Assembly: GCF_000832125.1 (NCBI RefSeq)
Contig: NZ_JPRK01000019.1
Location: 17,665 to 81,664, forward strand
Direction: 5' to 3'
DNA length: 64,000 nucleotides
DNA from: Flavobacterium hibernum
Lineage (GTDB): Bacteria; Bacteroidota; Bacteroidia; Flavobacteriales; Flavobacteriaceae
This document shows positions 52,311 through 60,917 of the stretch, in pieces; position 1 is the first letter of the stretch; every line of letters begins with the position of its first letter. The position numbers and the translations under genes are program-made. The notes below the pieces were generated by a model, which worked only from the letters and a program-made list of their open reading frames with translations, was not told the origin of the DNA and searched no databases.

Positions 52311-52546
52311 GTCTTCGACTTCGCTCAGACTGACATACTGATTCAAAAAACAAAAAATGCACAATCTCGATTGTCATCCTGAGCGAAATCGGAAGCGTAC
52401 CAATTGGAATCTGTCTTCGACTTCGCTCAGACTGACATACTGGATTAAAAAAAAAACAAAAAATGCACAACCTCGATTGTCATCCTGAGCGAAGTCGAAG
52501 GCGCTCCAATTTAAACGTGTCTTCGACTTCGCTCAGACTGACATAC
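52311..52546. repeat. tandem composite repeat, right part (period about 104 bases)
   Basis: Forward units GTCTTCGACTTCGCTCAGAC start at 52311, 52413 and 52519 (steps of 102 and 106 bases). Between them lie AAAAAACAAAAAATGCACAA and a reverse unit TGTCATCCTGAGCGAA (from 52372 and from 52479). So 2.3 copies of one composite unit stand in tandem. Each unit can fold into a hairpin. The last copy ends just before the fabH terminator. Confidence 0.85.
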
Positions 52547-52551
52547 GGGTA

Positions 52552-52582
52552 TAAAAAAACCTGCTCTAAAAAAGAGCAGGCT
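52552..52582 (-). terminator. terminator after fabH
   Basis: CCTGCTCT (52560-52567) pairs with AGAGCAGG (52573-52580) around AAAAA; T run on the - strand. Confidence 0.85.
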
Positions 52583-52609
52583 TTGAAATATATTGCAAGA
52601 TGAATTAAT

Positions 52610-53617
52610 TTACCATTTAATAATTGCGCTCGCCCAAGTAAAACCACTACCAAAAGCAGCCAAAACAACTGTATCTCCTGATTTGATTTTTCCTTGTTCC
52701 CAAGCTTCAGTCAAAGCAATTGGAATAGATGCTGCAGTTGTATTTCCGTATTTCTGAATATTGTTATGAACTTGATCATCACTCAATTTAAATTTATTTT
52801 GAATGAATTGCGAAATTCTCAAATTTGCCTGATGCGGAATCAACATATCAATATCTGAAACTTGTAAACCATTTGCTTCCAGACCTTCGTTAATTACTTC
52901 GGCAAAACGAACCACTGCATTTTTAAATACAAATTGTCCGTTCATATACGGATAATAACTTTCGTCATTTGGGTCATTATCTGCTAAAATATCAGTTACC
53001 CAACGTGCTCCCATTCCTGGCGCCTGCAAAGCTAATTCCTCTGCATGTTGTCCTTCTGAATGTAAATGTGTAGATAAAATTCCTTTTGTCAAATCTTCTT
53101 CACGGCTTAAAACCGCCGCTCCTGCTCCATCTCCAAAAATTACCGAAACGCCACGTCCGCGGGTTGTCATATCTAATCCTGTAGAATGCACTTCAGAACC
53201 AATTACCAAAATGTTTTTATACATTCCGGTTTTAATGTATTGATCTGCAACAGATATTGCGTAAACAAAACCTGAACATTGGTTTCTAACGTCTAAAGCT
53301 CCAACGGTTCTTAATCCTAAATCACGTTGTACTAAAACTCCTGGACCTGGAAAATAATAATCTGGACTTAATGTAGCAAAAACTACAAAATCAATATCTT
53401 CTTTGGCAACGCCAGAACGTTCTATAGCAATCTTAGCTGCTTTTACCCCCATTGTAGTTGTGGTGTCTTCGCCACGAATGATATGTCTGCGCTCTTGGAT
53501 TCCTGTGCGCTCTTGAATCCATTCATCATTGGTATCAATAATCTTAGACAAATCATCGTTGGTCACAACATTTGAAGGGACATAATATCCTAAGCCCGCT
53601 ATTTTTGAATGATACAT
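52610..53617 (-). CDS. fabH: 3-oxoacyl-ACP synthase III (beta-ketoacyl-ACP synthase III)
   Basis: FabH condenses acetyl-CoA or a branched acyl-CoA with malonyl-ACP to start fatty acid synthesis in the cytoplasm. The 335-residue thiolase-fold protein has the catalytic triad: Cys114 in DVRNQCSGFVYA, His262 in IPHQANLRI and Asn292 in YGNTTAASIP, and the late GSGFTWASAIIKW glycine motif. N-terminus SKIAGLGYYVPSNVVTN is typical. Bacteroidota often have two fabH genes; this one is not next to plsX or rpmF, so it may be the second copy, but it has no missing residues. TAAATTTG on the - strand (complement of 53650-53657) may be its -7 element. Confidence 0.95.
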   Translation of the reverse strand: MYHSKIAGLGYYVPSNVVTNDDLSKIIDTNDEWIQERTGIQERRHIIRGEDTTTTMGVKAAKIAIERSGVAKEDIDFVVFATLSPDYYFPGPGVLVQRDLGLRTVGALDVRNQCSGFVYAISVADQYIKTGMYKNILVIGSEVHSTGLDMTTRGRGVSVIFGDGAGAAVLSREEDLTKGILSTHLHSEGQHAEELALQAPGMGARWVTDILADNDPNDESYYPYMNGQFVFKNAVVRFAEVINEGLEANGLQVSDIDMLIPHQANLRISQFIQNKFKLSDDQVHNNIQKYGNTTAASIPIALTEAWEQGKIKSGDTVVLAAFGSGFTWASAIIKW

Positions 53618-53880
53618 ATTCTTTTATTATTTGTTATAAAATTGGAATGCAAATTTAAGTATACTTTAAAACATTAACGTCCAAATTAGTGTTTTTTTCG
53701 TAATTGACAATTTAATATACTTTAATTATATACCCAATTAAGGCTATTTACATTTTGAAAAATCAGTTTTTACATCAAAACAATGAAAAGTATGAAAAAT
53801 AACGCATAAAATGTAACAAGATTAAAGTACTTTAGTCAAACATTATGAATGCCATTTTTTAAACACCTAAAATTCAAATT

Positions 53881-56292
53881 ATGAAATTAAAGATCACATT
53901 TTTCTTATTTCTAAATATTGGCTTTTTTGCCTTTGCCCAAGAAAATCTAACCTATCAAAAACCATCAAAGTCGATCTTAGATTTGGCCGATTATGAGAAG
54001 GCTCCTACTGTATCAATGGATACAAAAAAAGAGAATATGTTATTGATGTATAGAAATACATACAAAACATTAGACGATTTAAATCAGGAAGAACTTCGTT
54101 TAGGTGGTTTGAGAATTAATCCTGTAACAAATATTTCTAGTACTGCCACCTACATTATCAATCTTAAAGTACGAAAAATTAGTGGTAAGGATGAAGTGCA
54201 AGTTTCCGGATTACCTACTAATCCCAAAATTAGCAATATACTATGGTCACCAAATGACAAGAAAATTTTGTTCTCGCATACTACAAACACAGGTGTTGAA
54301 CTTTGGGTTTTAGACGTTGCAACTGCAAAAGCTAATAAACTTACAGAAGCGACTGTAAATGCAAACCTTGGAAATCCCTTTAACTGGTTTTTAGATAGTG
54401 AAACAATTTTGGTAAAAATGCTACCAAAGAACAGACCTGCTTTATTAGATTCTAAAAAAGATTTGCCAACTGGTCCAATTATCTCTAATACTTCTGGAGA
54501 AAAATCTCAAAACAGAACGTATCCTGACATGTTGAAAAACAAAAATGATGAAATTAATTTCGAAAACATCATCACATCAGAATTATACAAAGTTAACATT
54601 AACGGAACTGCAACATTATTTAAAGATGCTGCTATGTACGCAGGAGAAAGAATTTCGCCAGATGGTAATTACATCATGTTAACTACTATTCAAAAACCAT
54701 TTTCGTATGTTGTTCCTTTTAATAGATTTCCATCTCGAACAATTGTTTATGATGCAAGAGGAAAAGAAGTTAAAACAGTTAACGAAGTTCCTTTAAACGA
54801 AATAATCCCAAAAGGTTTTATGGCGGTTAGAAAAGGAAAAAGAGAAATGACCTGGAGAAATGACAAACCTGCAACTTTATCTTATGTTGTAGCTCTTGAC
54901 GAGGGTAACCCGGCAAACAAAGTAGATTTTAGAGATGAAGTTTTTCTATGGGAAGCTCCATTTACAAATGATGCAACATCATTAGTAAAAGTACCTCAAC
55001 GTTACAGCGATGTTACTTGGGGGAATGATAATATTGCTTTTATTTCTGACGAATGGTACGATACTCGTAACACTAAAACATACTTAATTAATCCGTCAAA
55101 TCCTGGACAACAGGCAAAAGTAATTACAGATAGAAATCAACAAGATGTTTATTCTGATCCGGGAGTTTTTGAAACAAGAAAAAACCAATACAACAAATAT
55201 GTTTTAGCGATCGAAAAAGACAATGCTTATCGTATTGGTGACGGATATACAAAAGAAGGACAATTTCCTTTTATCGACGAGTTTAATTTAAAAACATTAC
55301 AATCTAAACGTATTTACACTTCGACTTATAAAGACAAAAAAGAAGATTTGTTAGAAATTGAAGATTTTAAAACTGGTAAAGTTTTAGTTCAGATTCAATC
55401 TAAAAGTGAATATCCAAATTACTATTTTAGAAATATTAAAAAACAAAACAGCTTAACTCCTATTACATCTTTCAAAAATCCGTTTGAAAGCATTAAAAAT
55501 GTGAGTAAAGAAGTAATCAGATACAAACGCAAAGATGGTCTTGAACTTTCTGGAACTTTATATTTGCCTGTAGGTTACGACAAAGCAAAAAAAGAGAAAT
55601 TACCTTTGTTAATCTGGGCTTATCCTGCAGAATACAAAGACAGAAATAGTGCAGGTCAATCGACACAAAACTCAAACGAATTTACTTTTCCTTATTATGG
55701 ATCGTTTGTGTATTGGGTAACTAAAGGATATGTTGTTCTTGACGATGCTGCTTTCCCAATTATTGGAGAAGGAACTACAGAACCAAATGATAATTTTATT
55801 TCTCAATTGGTAGACAACGCCGCAGCTGCAATTGATGCCGTTGACGCTTTAGGATATATTAACCGTAAAAAAGTAGCCGTTGGAGGACATTCTTACGGAG
55901 CTTTTATGACTGCAAACTTATTAACTCATTCTAATCTTTTTGCTTGCGGAATTGCCAGAAGTGGTGCTTACAATAGAACTTTAACACCTTTCGGATTTCA
56001 AACTGAACAACGTAATTACTGGGAAGTTCCTGAAGTTTACACGACAATGTCTCCTTTTATGAGTGCCGATAAAATGAAAACTCCTCTTTTATTAGTTCAC
56101 GGTGAAGCCGACAATAATCCTGGAACTTTTACATTGCAAACAGAGCGTTATTATCAAGCTCTTAAAGGTTTGGGAGCAACTGCAAGAATGGTAATTTTAC
56201 CTAAAGAAGCGCACAGTTATGTTGCCAAAGAAAACATTTTGCACCTGCTTTGGGAACAAGATCAGTTTTTAGAAAAGTATTTAAAGAACTAA
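53881..56292 (+). CDS. S9 family serine peptidase (prolyl oligopeptidase family), secreted
   Basis: The 803-residue protein has a signal peptide (MKLKITFFLFLNIGFFAFAQ), an N-terminal seven-bladed beta-propeller region (about 25-530) and a C-terminal alpha/beta-hydrolase domain with the triad Ser671 in GGHSYGAFMTA, Asp744 in VHGEADNNPGT and His778 in KEAHSYVA. Length and the LDDAAFPIIGEGTTEPNDNF stretch before the Ser resemble glutamyl-type S9D peptidases of plastids and Bacteroidota. It probably cleaves peptides in the periplasm for nutrition or turnover. It stands alone, flanked by a double terminator. Confidence 0.93.
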   Translation: MKLKITFFLFLNIGFFAFAQENLTYQKPSKSILDLADYEKAPTVSMDTKKENMLLMYRNTYKTLDDLNQEELRLGGLRINPVTNISSTATYIINLKVRKISGKDEVQVSGLPTNPKISNILWSPNDKKILFSHTTNTGVELWVLDVATAKANKLTEATVNANLGNPFNWFLDSETILVKMLPKNRPALLDSKKDLPTGPIISNTSGEKSQNRTYPDMLKNKNDEINFENIITSELYKVNINGTATLFKDAAMYAGERISPDGNYIMLTTIQKPFSYVVPFNRFPSRTIVYDARGKEVKTVNEVPLNEIIPKGFMAVRKGKREMTWRNDKPATLSYVVALDEGNPANKVDFRDEVFLWEAPFTNDATSLVKVPQRYSDVTWGNDNIAFISDEWYDTRNTKTYLINPSNPGQQAKVITDRNQQDVYSDPGVFETRKNQYNKYVLAIEKDNAYRIGDGYTKEGQFPFIDEFNLKTLQSKRIYTSTYKDKKEDLLEIEDFKTGKVLVQIQSKSEYPNYYFRNIKKQNSLTPITSFKNPFESIKNVSKEVIRYKRKDGLELSGTLYLPVGYDKAKKEKLPLLIWAYPAEYKDRNSAGQSTQNSNEFTFPYYGSFVYWVTKGYVVLDDAAFPIIGEGTTEPNDNFISQLVDNAAAAIDAVDALGYINRKKVAVGGHSYGAFMTANLLTHSNLFACGIARSGAYNRTLTPFGFQTEQRNYWEVPEVYTTMSPFMSADKMKTPLLLVHGEADNNPGTFTLQTERYYQALKGLGATARMVILPKEAHSYVAKENILHLLWEQDQFLEKYLKN

Positions 56293-56304
56293 TTTACACA
56301 AGTA

Positions 56305-56335
56305 AACCCGACAGGTTTTGAAAACCTGTCGGGTT
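56305..56335. terminator. hairpin 1 after the S9 peptidase gene
   Basis: AACCCGACAGGTTTT (56305-56319) faces its complement AAAACCTGTCGGGTT (56321-56335) almost without a loop; the tip must open. Little T follows, so it may stabilise the mRNA rather than stop it. Confidence 0.6.
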
Positions 56336-56340
56336 CAATA

Positions 56341-56386
56341 AAACAAGAAACCCGATAGTTTTAGACTATCGGGTTTCTTGTTTTTA
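56341..56386. terminator. strong bidirectional terminator between the S9 and ABC genes
   Basis: A 19-bp perfect stem, 56341-56359 with 56365-56383, around TTTAG; CCCGATAGT/ACTATCGGG forms the top. It is T-rich on the right and A-rich on the left and separates two convergent genes. Confidence 0.9.
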
Positions 56387-56433
56387 TACCACTAAAAAAA
56401 ATTATCTAATTTTCTAATTGTCACATTTTCTAA

Positions 56434-57384
56434 TTAAAGATAATTCAATCCAAGAAATATTTCCTGTTCAAGTGGTAAATCAATCTCACTTTCAAAAAAT
56501 ATTAATTGCCTTTTATAAACTGTTTCAATTAAAAAATGATTTCCTCTAAAATAAGTTCTTCTAATCTTTACCGGTAAATTCGATTCGGGCACCATTTTAA
56601 ACTGGTGCGGATAAACCAATGTTTTATGAGTTTGATCTTCATAAGGAACCAATACATGCGTTGGCACTTCGTTTACTTCTCCAAAAAGTGAAGCTACATA
56701 TTTAGTCTCCGGATCTTCATAAATTTTTGTTGGATTTCCCTTTGTAAGAACTTCCCCGTTTCGCATAACGATTGCTTCATCAGCAAACGACAAAGCATCT
56801 GTACTATCGTGTGTTGCAATAATACAGGTAATTCCTTTTTGTCTTAGGTATTTAAATAAATTTCGGCGTAAAGCATTTTTACGAAAAGCATCGATTTGAC
56901 TAAATGGTTCGTCTAATAAAATTACTTCCGGCTCAAGAGCCAAAACCCTCACCAATGCAACCCTTTGTTGTTGTCCTCCACTCAAAAATTTAGCTTTGAC
57001 ATTAGAAAACTGCTCCATTTCAACCATTTCTAATAATTCCTGAACACGAAGTTTTTTCATATTCGCAAAACCATTCGAAAGAAATTTTCCAACATTTTCT
57101 GCAACAGTCTCATAAGGAGACAAATCAAAATCCTGTGCCAAATATTTCATATACGGCATTCCCGGAATCAAATTATACTTTGGACCTAAGATTGGCTTTT
57201 CGTTATAGAAAATTTTGCCATCGTCTAAGTTATACAAACCATATATTAGCTTAAGAAGAGTACTTTTTCCGCAGCCACTCTCGCCAATAATAGCAATATT
57301 CTCACCTTTATTTATGGTAAAAGAAACGTTTTTTATAACAGGGTTTTCGGTATACGAAAAAGAGATATTTTGAATGTCGAGCAT
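56434..57384 (-). CDS. ABC transporter ATP-binding protein
   Basis: The 316-residue protein is a typical importer ATPase: Walker A GESGCGKST (34-42), Q loop YLAQDF, signature LSGGQQQRVALVRVLA, Walker B EVILLDEPFSQID and the switch His in IIATHDS. After about residue 235 it has an extra C-terminal region (VPESNLPVKIRRTYFRGNHFLIETVYKRQ) like the TOBE or regulatory part of PotA/ModC-like ATPases. No permease or binding protein gene lies near, so it is an orphan ATPase here and the substrate is unknown. A full promoter precedes it. Confidence 0.92.
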   Translation of the reverse strand: MLDIQNISFSYTENPVIKNVSFTINKGENIAIIGESGCGKSTLLKLIYGLYNLDDGKIFYNEKPILGPKYNLIPGMPYMKYLAQDFDLSPYETVAENVGKFLSNGFANMKKLRVQELLEMVEMEQFSNVKAKFLSGGQQQRVALVRVLALEPEVILLDEPFSQIDAFRKNALRRNLFKYLRQKGITCIIATHDSTDALSFADEAIVMRNGEVLTKGNPTKIYEDPETKYVASLFGEVNEVPTHVLVPYEDQTHKTLVYPHQFKMVPESNLPVKIRRTYFRGNHFLIETVYKRQLIFFESEIDLPLEQEIFLGLNYL

Positions 57385-57402
57385 GGGTTATATTTGAAAG
57401 CA

Positions 57403-57433
57403 CAAATTTACAATGTTTAATTTCTAAAGTCAA
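57403..57433 (-). promoter_or_regulatory. promoter TTG-N20-TAAATTTG for the ABC ATPase gene
   Basis: On the - strand TTG (complement of 57431-57433) and TAAATTTG (complement of 57403-57410) are 20 bases apart; the ATG follows 18 bases after. Confidence 0.65.
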
Positions 57434-57491
57434 AAAAAAAGCTGCTTCAATTACGAAACAGCTTTTAAGAAATTTTATTGCGTTTGAATAA

Positions 57492-58187
57492 TTATTTTCC
57501 CGCTTGAGCTTTAGCATCATTAACCATTTTGTCATTTGCAGTAATCGAAAATTCTACACGACGGTTTTGAGCTCTTCCCTCAGGAGTATCATTTGTTGCA
57601 ATTGGATCAGCAATTCCTAAACCAGAAGTTTTAAAACGGCTTGCTTTTAATCCTTTTGCAACTAAGTAAGCTTGCACAGATGCAGCTCTTTGTCCTGAAA
57701 GTGTTAAGTTGTATTCTGGTTTCCCTGTATTATCAGTATAACCAAAAATTTGAATATCAGTATCTCCGTACTCATTAAATACAGGAACCAATTTATCTAG
57801 GTTTGCTTTTGCTTGAGCAGTTAAAGTCGATTTGTTAGTATCAAAACGAACAGAGTTTTCATTTAAAGTTAAATGAATACCTTCTCCAACTCTTTCTACA
57901 GAAGCACCTGGTAAAGCCTGATCAATTTCACGAGCTTGTTTATCCATTTTGTTTCCAATAAGAGCACCTGTTCCACCACCTACTGCAGCTCCAATAGCAG
58001 CACCTAAAGCAGCGTTTCCACCGTGTCCTAAATTATTTCCTAAAATACCTCCAATAAGACCACCCGCAACTACTCCAATTCCGGCTCCTTTTTGTGTATT
58101 ATTAGCATTTTTTACTGAATCGCAACTTGTAAAGAAACTTACTAATACAAGTAAACTACTCAAACTTAAAACGGTTATCTTTCTCAT
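57492..58187 (-). CDS. OmpA family lipoprotein with glycine zipper
   Basis: The 231-residue protein has a lipoprotein signal (MRKITVLSLSSLLVLVSFFTSC, lipid Cys22), a glycine-zipper segment (about 34-85: GAGIGVVAGGLIGGILGNNLG, then AALGAAIGAAVGGGTGALIG) and a C-terminal OmpA peptidoglycan-binding domain with NLTLSGQRAASVQAYL and the closing NRRVEFSI. It probably ties the outer membrane to the wall; the zipper may form an oligomer in the membrane, as in YiaD-like proteins. It follows the lipocalin-like gene by 18 bases, so the two form an operon. Confidence 0.93.
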   Translation of the reverse strand: MRKITVLSLSSLLVLVSFFTSCDSVKNANNTQKGAGIGVVAGGLIGGILGNNLGHGGNAALGAAIGAAVGGGTGALIGNKMDKQAREIDQALPGASVERVGEGIHLTLNENSVRFDTNKSTLTAQAKANLDKLVPVFNEYGDTDIQIFGYTDNTGKPEYNLTLSGQRAASVQAYLVAKGLKASRFKTSGLGIADPIATNDTPEGRAQNRRVEFSITANDKMVNDAKAQAGK

Positions 58188-58205
58188 CTTTATATATTTT
58201 TAATA

Positions 58206-58709
58206 TTAATTAGCTCTTTGAAATTGGTAAGTAACATCTTTCACTTGTCCACCTACATTAATGTTGTCAATTAACTGAAAAGAACTATCAGTAACTCCAG
58301 CAACTTTTAGTAAATACCCATCTCTAACTTTTTTTGCTTTTACACCAGCGTCAAGAATTTTAAGTATAAACATACCTTGGCTGTTGATGCTCCATACAAT
58401 AGGAGAAGAAAATGAAGTACAACTTGGCGCAGTCAAAGCCATTGATCCTTTGTTGTTGTTTGAAATGAAACTCCAAGTACTACCAATAAAACATTTAGAA
58501 TCCGCAAGATCAAATGAATTTACTTTAATATACTCAGATCCGGGATAAGAAACATTGGTAAGTACCCAATTTCCTTTTAACGCTACTTGAGTCGATTTAT
58601 CAAGTTTAGTTGCAAGCGTTGGTGCTTCTGTTGAAGCAGTTGTAGACGAAGCTGATTTACACGCGAATAACATCGTTGCAATCATGCAAATGAAAATAAT
58701 TTTCTTCAT
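58206..58709 (-). CDS. lipocalin-like lipoprotein
   Basis: The 167-residue protein has a lipoprotein signal (MKKIIFICMIATMLFAC, lipid Cys17) and a small beta-rich domain: KGNWVLTNVSYPGSEYIKVNSFDLADSKCFIGSTW, then GSMALTAPSC and DGYLLKVAGVTDSSFQLIDN. It fits the lipocalin family used in Bacteroidota annotation, with two Cys in the domain that may form a disulfide. Ligand unknown. An ATG three codons upstream (58718) is also possible; I chose 58709 because it gives a compact signal. TATATTTG occurs on the - strand about 50-60 bases upstream and could be its -7 element. First gene of an operon with the OmpA lipoprotein. Confidence 0.75.
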   Translation of the reverse strand: MKKIIFICMIATMLFACKSASSTTASTEAPTLATKLDKSTQVALKGNWVLTNVSYPGSEYIKVNSFDLADSKCFIGSTWSFISNNNKGSMALTAPSCTSFSSPIVWSINSQGMFILKILDAGVKAKKVRDGYLLKVAGVTDSSFQLIDNINVGGQVKDVTYQFQRAN

Positions 58710-58910
58710 TTTGTACATTATTTAAGTTAATACTTACAAGTTTAACAATTATTATAACACAAATATACGATTCAAAGAAACATCTTCAGTTCCAAAATCT
58801 AATTATTTTCTTTCAAAATTAACACTTCGGTCATTTTGTCACCCAAAAAACAATTGGTATTCTATTTGAAGGAATGAGAATCATCACGTTAAACTAAAAA
58901 ATTAAAAAAT

Positions 58911-60794
58911 ATGACAACAGGTAAAATTAATGTTTCAGTAGAAAACATATTTCCCTTAATCAAAAAGTTCTTATACAGCGATCACGAAATTTTCTTACGT
59001 GAGCTTGTTTCAAACGGAACCGATGCTACTTTAAAATTAAAACACCTTATAAGCATTGGCGAAGCTAAAGTAGAATACGGAAATCCAATTATCGAGATCA
59101 AAGTTGATAAAGAAGGGAAAAAAATCCATATTATCGACCAAGGTTTAGGTATGACTGCAGATGAAGTTGAAAAATACATCAATCAGGTAGCATTTTCCGG
59201 AGCCGAAGAATTCTTAGACAAATACAAAGATTCTGCTAAAGACTCTGGAATTATTGGTCACTTTGGACTTGGTTTTTACTCTGCATTTATGGTTGCAGAA
59301 AAAGTAGAAATTATCACAAAATCATATAAAGATGAGCCAGCTGCACATTGGACATGTGACGGTAGCCCTGAATTTACTTTAGAGCCAGCTGACAAAACTT
59401 CACGTGGTACAGAAATCATCTTGCATATTGCTGAGGATTCTCTAGAATTTTTAGAAGATTCAAAAATTAGCGGATTATTGAATAAGTACAACAAGTTTAT
59501 GCCTATTCCAATTAAATTTGGAACAAAAACAGAAACACTTCCAAAACCGGAAGATGCTCCTGAGGACTATATAAACGAAACTGTTGAAATTGACAATATC
59601 ATCAATAATCCAAATCCAGCTTGGACTAAACAACCAACTGAATTATCTGATGAAGATTATAAAAACTTCTACAGAGAATTGTATCCAATGCAATTTGAAG
59701 ATCCGTTGTTCCACATCCATTTAAATGTAGACTATCCGTTTAACTTAACTGGAATTTTATATTTCCCTAAGTTAGGTTCAGATATGCAAATTCAGAAAGA
59801 CAAAATTCAATTGTACCAAAACCAAGTTTACGTTACTGATAACGTAGAAGGAATTGTTCCAGAATTTTTAACGATGTTAAAAGGAGTCATTGACTCACCA
59901 GACATTCCGTTAAACGTTTCACGTTCAGGATTACAGGCAGATGGTGCGGTTAAGAAAATATCAAACTACATTACTCGTAAAGTAGCTGATAAATTAAAAG
60001 CTTTATTTAATGAAAACCGTGCTGATTTTGAAGCTAAATGGAATGACATTAAAATAGTTTTAGAGTACGGAATGCTTTCTGAAGATAAATTCTACGAAAA
60101 AGCAGGTGCATTTGTATTATACCCAACTGTAGATGACACTTATTTTACTTTAGAAGAATTAAAAGAAAAATTAAAAGAGAATCAAACGGATAAAGACGGA
60201 AAGTTAGTAATTCTTTATGCTGGAAATAAAGAGGCACAACACTCTTATATTGAAACAGCAAAAGAAAAAGGATATGAAGTATTACTTTTAGACTCTCCGA
60301 TTATCTCGCATTTAATTCAAAAAATTGAGGGTGATAATAAAGATGTAACTTTTGTTCGTGTAGATTCTGACCATATTGATAACTTAATCAAAAAAGACGA
60401 AAACACGATTTCTAAATTATCTGATGAAGAAAAAGAAACTCTTAAAACTTCATTAGAAGCTTACATACCAAAAGCGTATTCTGTACAATTAGAAGCTATG
60501 GATAGTCAAGCTGCTCCATTCATTATAACGCAACCAGAATTTATGCGTAGAATGAAAGAAATGAGTCAGTCTGGCGGTGGCGGAATGTTTGGAATGGGAA
60601 ATATGCCAGAAATGTATAATTTGATTGTAAATACCAATTCAGATCTAGCAACTAGTATTTTGAACACTGAAGACAAAACACATCAGGAACACTTGGTAAA
60701 ACAAGCTTTAGATTTAGCTAAATTGTCACAAAACTTATTAAAAGGAGAAGCTTTAACTGCTTTTGTAAAAAGAAGTTTTGAGATGATTAAATAA
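58911..60794 (+). CDS. htpG: molecular chaperone HtpG (Hsp90)
   Basis: HtpG is the bacterial Hsp90, an ATP-driven dimeric chaperone of the cytoplasm. The 627-residue protein shows the GHKL ATPase domain: LFLRELVSNGTDA-like block (IFLRELVSNGTDATLKL), IIDQGLGMTADEV, GHFGLGFYSAFMVA and RGTEIILHI; the middle domain with NVSRSGLQAD; and a C-terminal dimer domain with the flexible MFGMGNMPEMYNLIVN stretch. The usual Asn-Ser-Ser-Asp-Ala reads Asn-Gly-Thr-Asp-Ala. Length is normal. It stands alone with a terminator behind it. No heat-shock element is obvious upstream. Confidence 0.97.
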   Translation: MTTGKINVSVENIFPLIKKFLYSDHEIFLRELVSNGTDATLKLKHLISIGEAKVEYGNPIIEIKVDKEGKKIHIIDQGLGMTADEVEKYINQVAFSGAEEFLDKYKDSAKDSGIIGHFGLGFYSAFMVAEKVEIITKSYKDEPAAHWTCDGSPEFTLEPADKTSRGTEIILHIAEDSLEFLEDSKISGLLNKYNKFMPIPIKFGTKTETLPKPEDAPEDYINETVEIDNIINNPNPAWTKQPTELSDEDYKNFYRELYPMQFEDPLFHIHLNVDYPFNLTGILYFPKLGSDMQIQKDKIQLYQNQVYVTDNVEGIVPEFLTMLKGVIDSPDIPLNVSRSGLQADGAVKKISNYITRKVADKLKALFNENRADFEAKWNDIKIVLEYGMLSEDKFYEKAGAFVLYPTVDDTYFTLEELKEKLKENQTDKDGKLVILYAGNKEAQHSYIETAKEKGYEVLLLDSPIISHLIQKIEGDNKDVTFVRVDSDHIDNLIKKDENTISKLSDEEKETLKTSLEAYIPKAYSVQLEAMDSQAAPFIITQPEFMRRMKEMSQSGGGGMFGMGNMPEMYNLIVNTNSDLATSILNTEDKTHQEHLVKQALDLAKLSQNLLKGEALTAFVKRSFEMIK

Positions 60795-60817
60795 TTTTTG
60801 AATCATAAATATTTTAT

Positions 60818-60853
60818 AAAAATCCTGTAGGCTTTGCTTACAGGATTTTTTTA
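60818..60853 (+). terminator. terminator after htpG
   Basis: AAAATCCTGTA (60819-60829) pairs with TACAGGATTTT (60839-60849), followed by T. Confidence 0.9.
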
Positions 60854-60873
60854 TTACAATTCATTTTTTTTAT

Positions 60874-60881
60874 TACATTTG
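60874..60881 (+). promoter_or_regulatory. candidate -7 element (TACATTTG)
   Basis: Fits TAnnTTTG and lies 36 bases before the ATG of the next gene; no TTG at the right distance. Confidence 0.4.
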
Positions 60882-60917
60882 AATGCCTTTTTAACCTAAT
60901 CAAAAACCCAAACTACT

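Noticed and set aside
52311..52546. Possible CRISPR array
   Set aside because: The repeat step is over 100 bases, the units are inverted palindromes and the spacers are alike; no cas genes are in the window.
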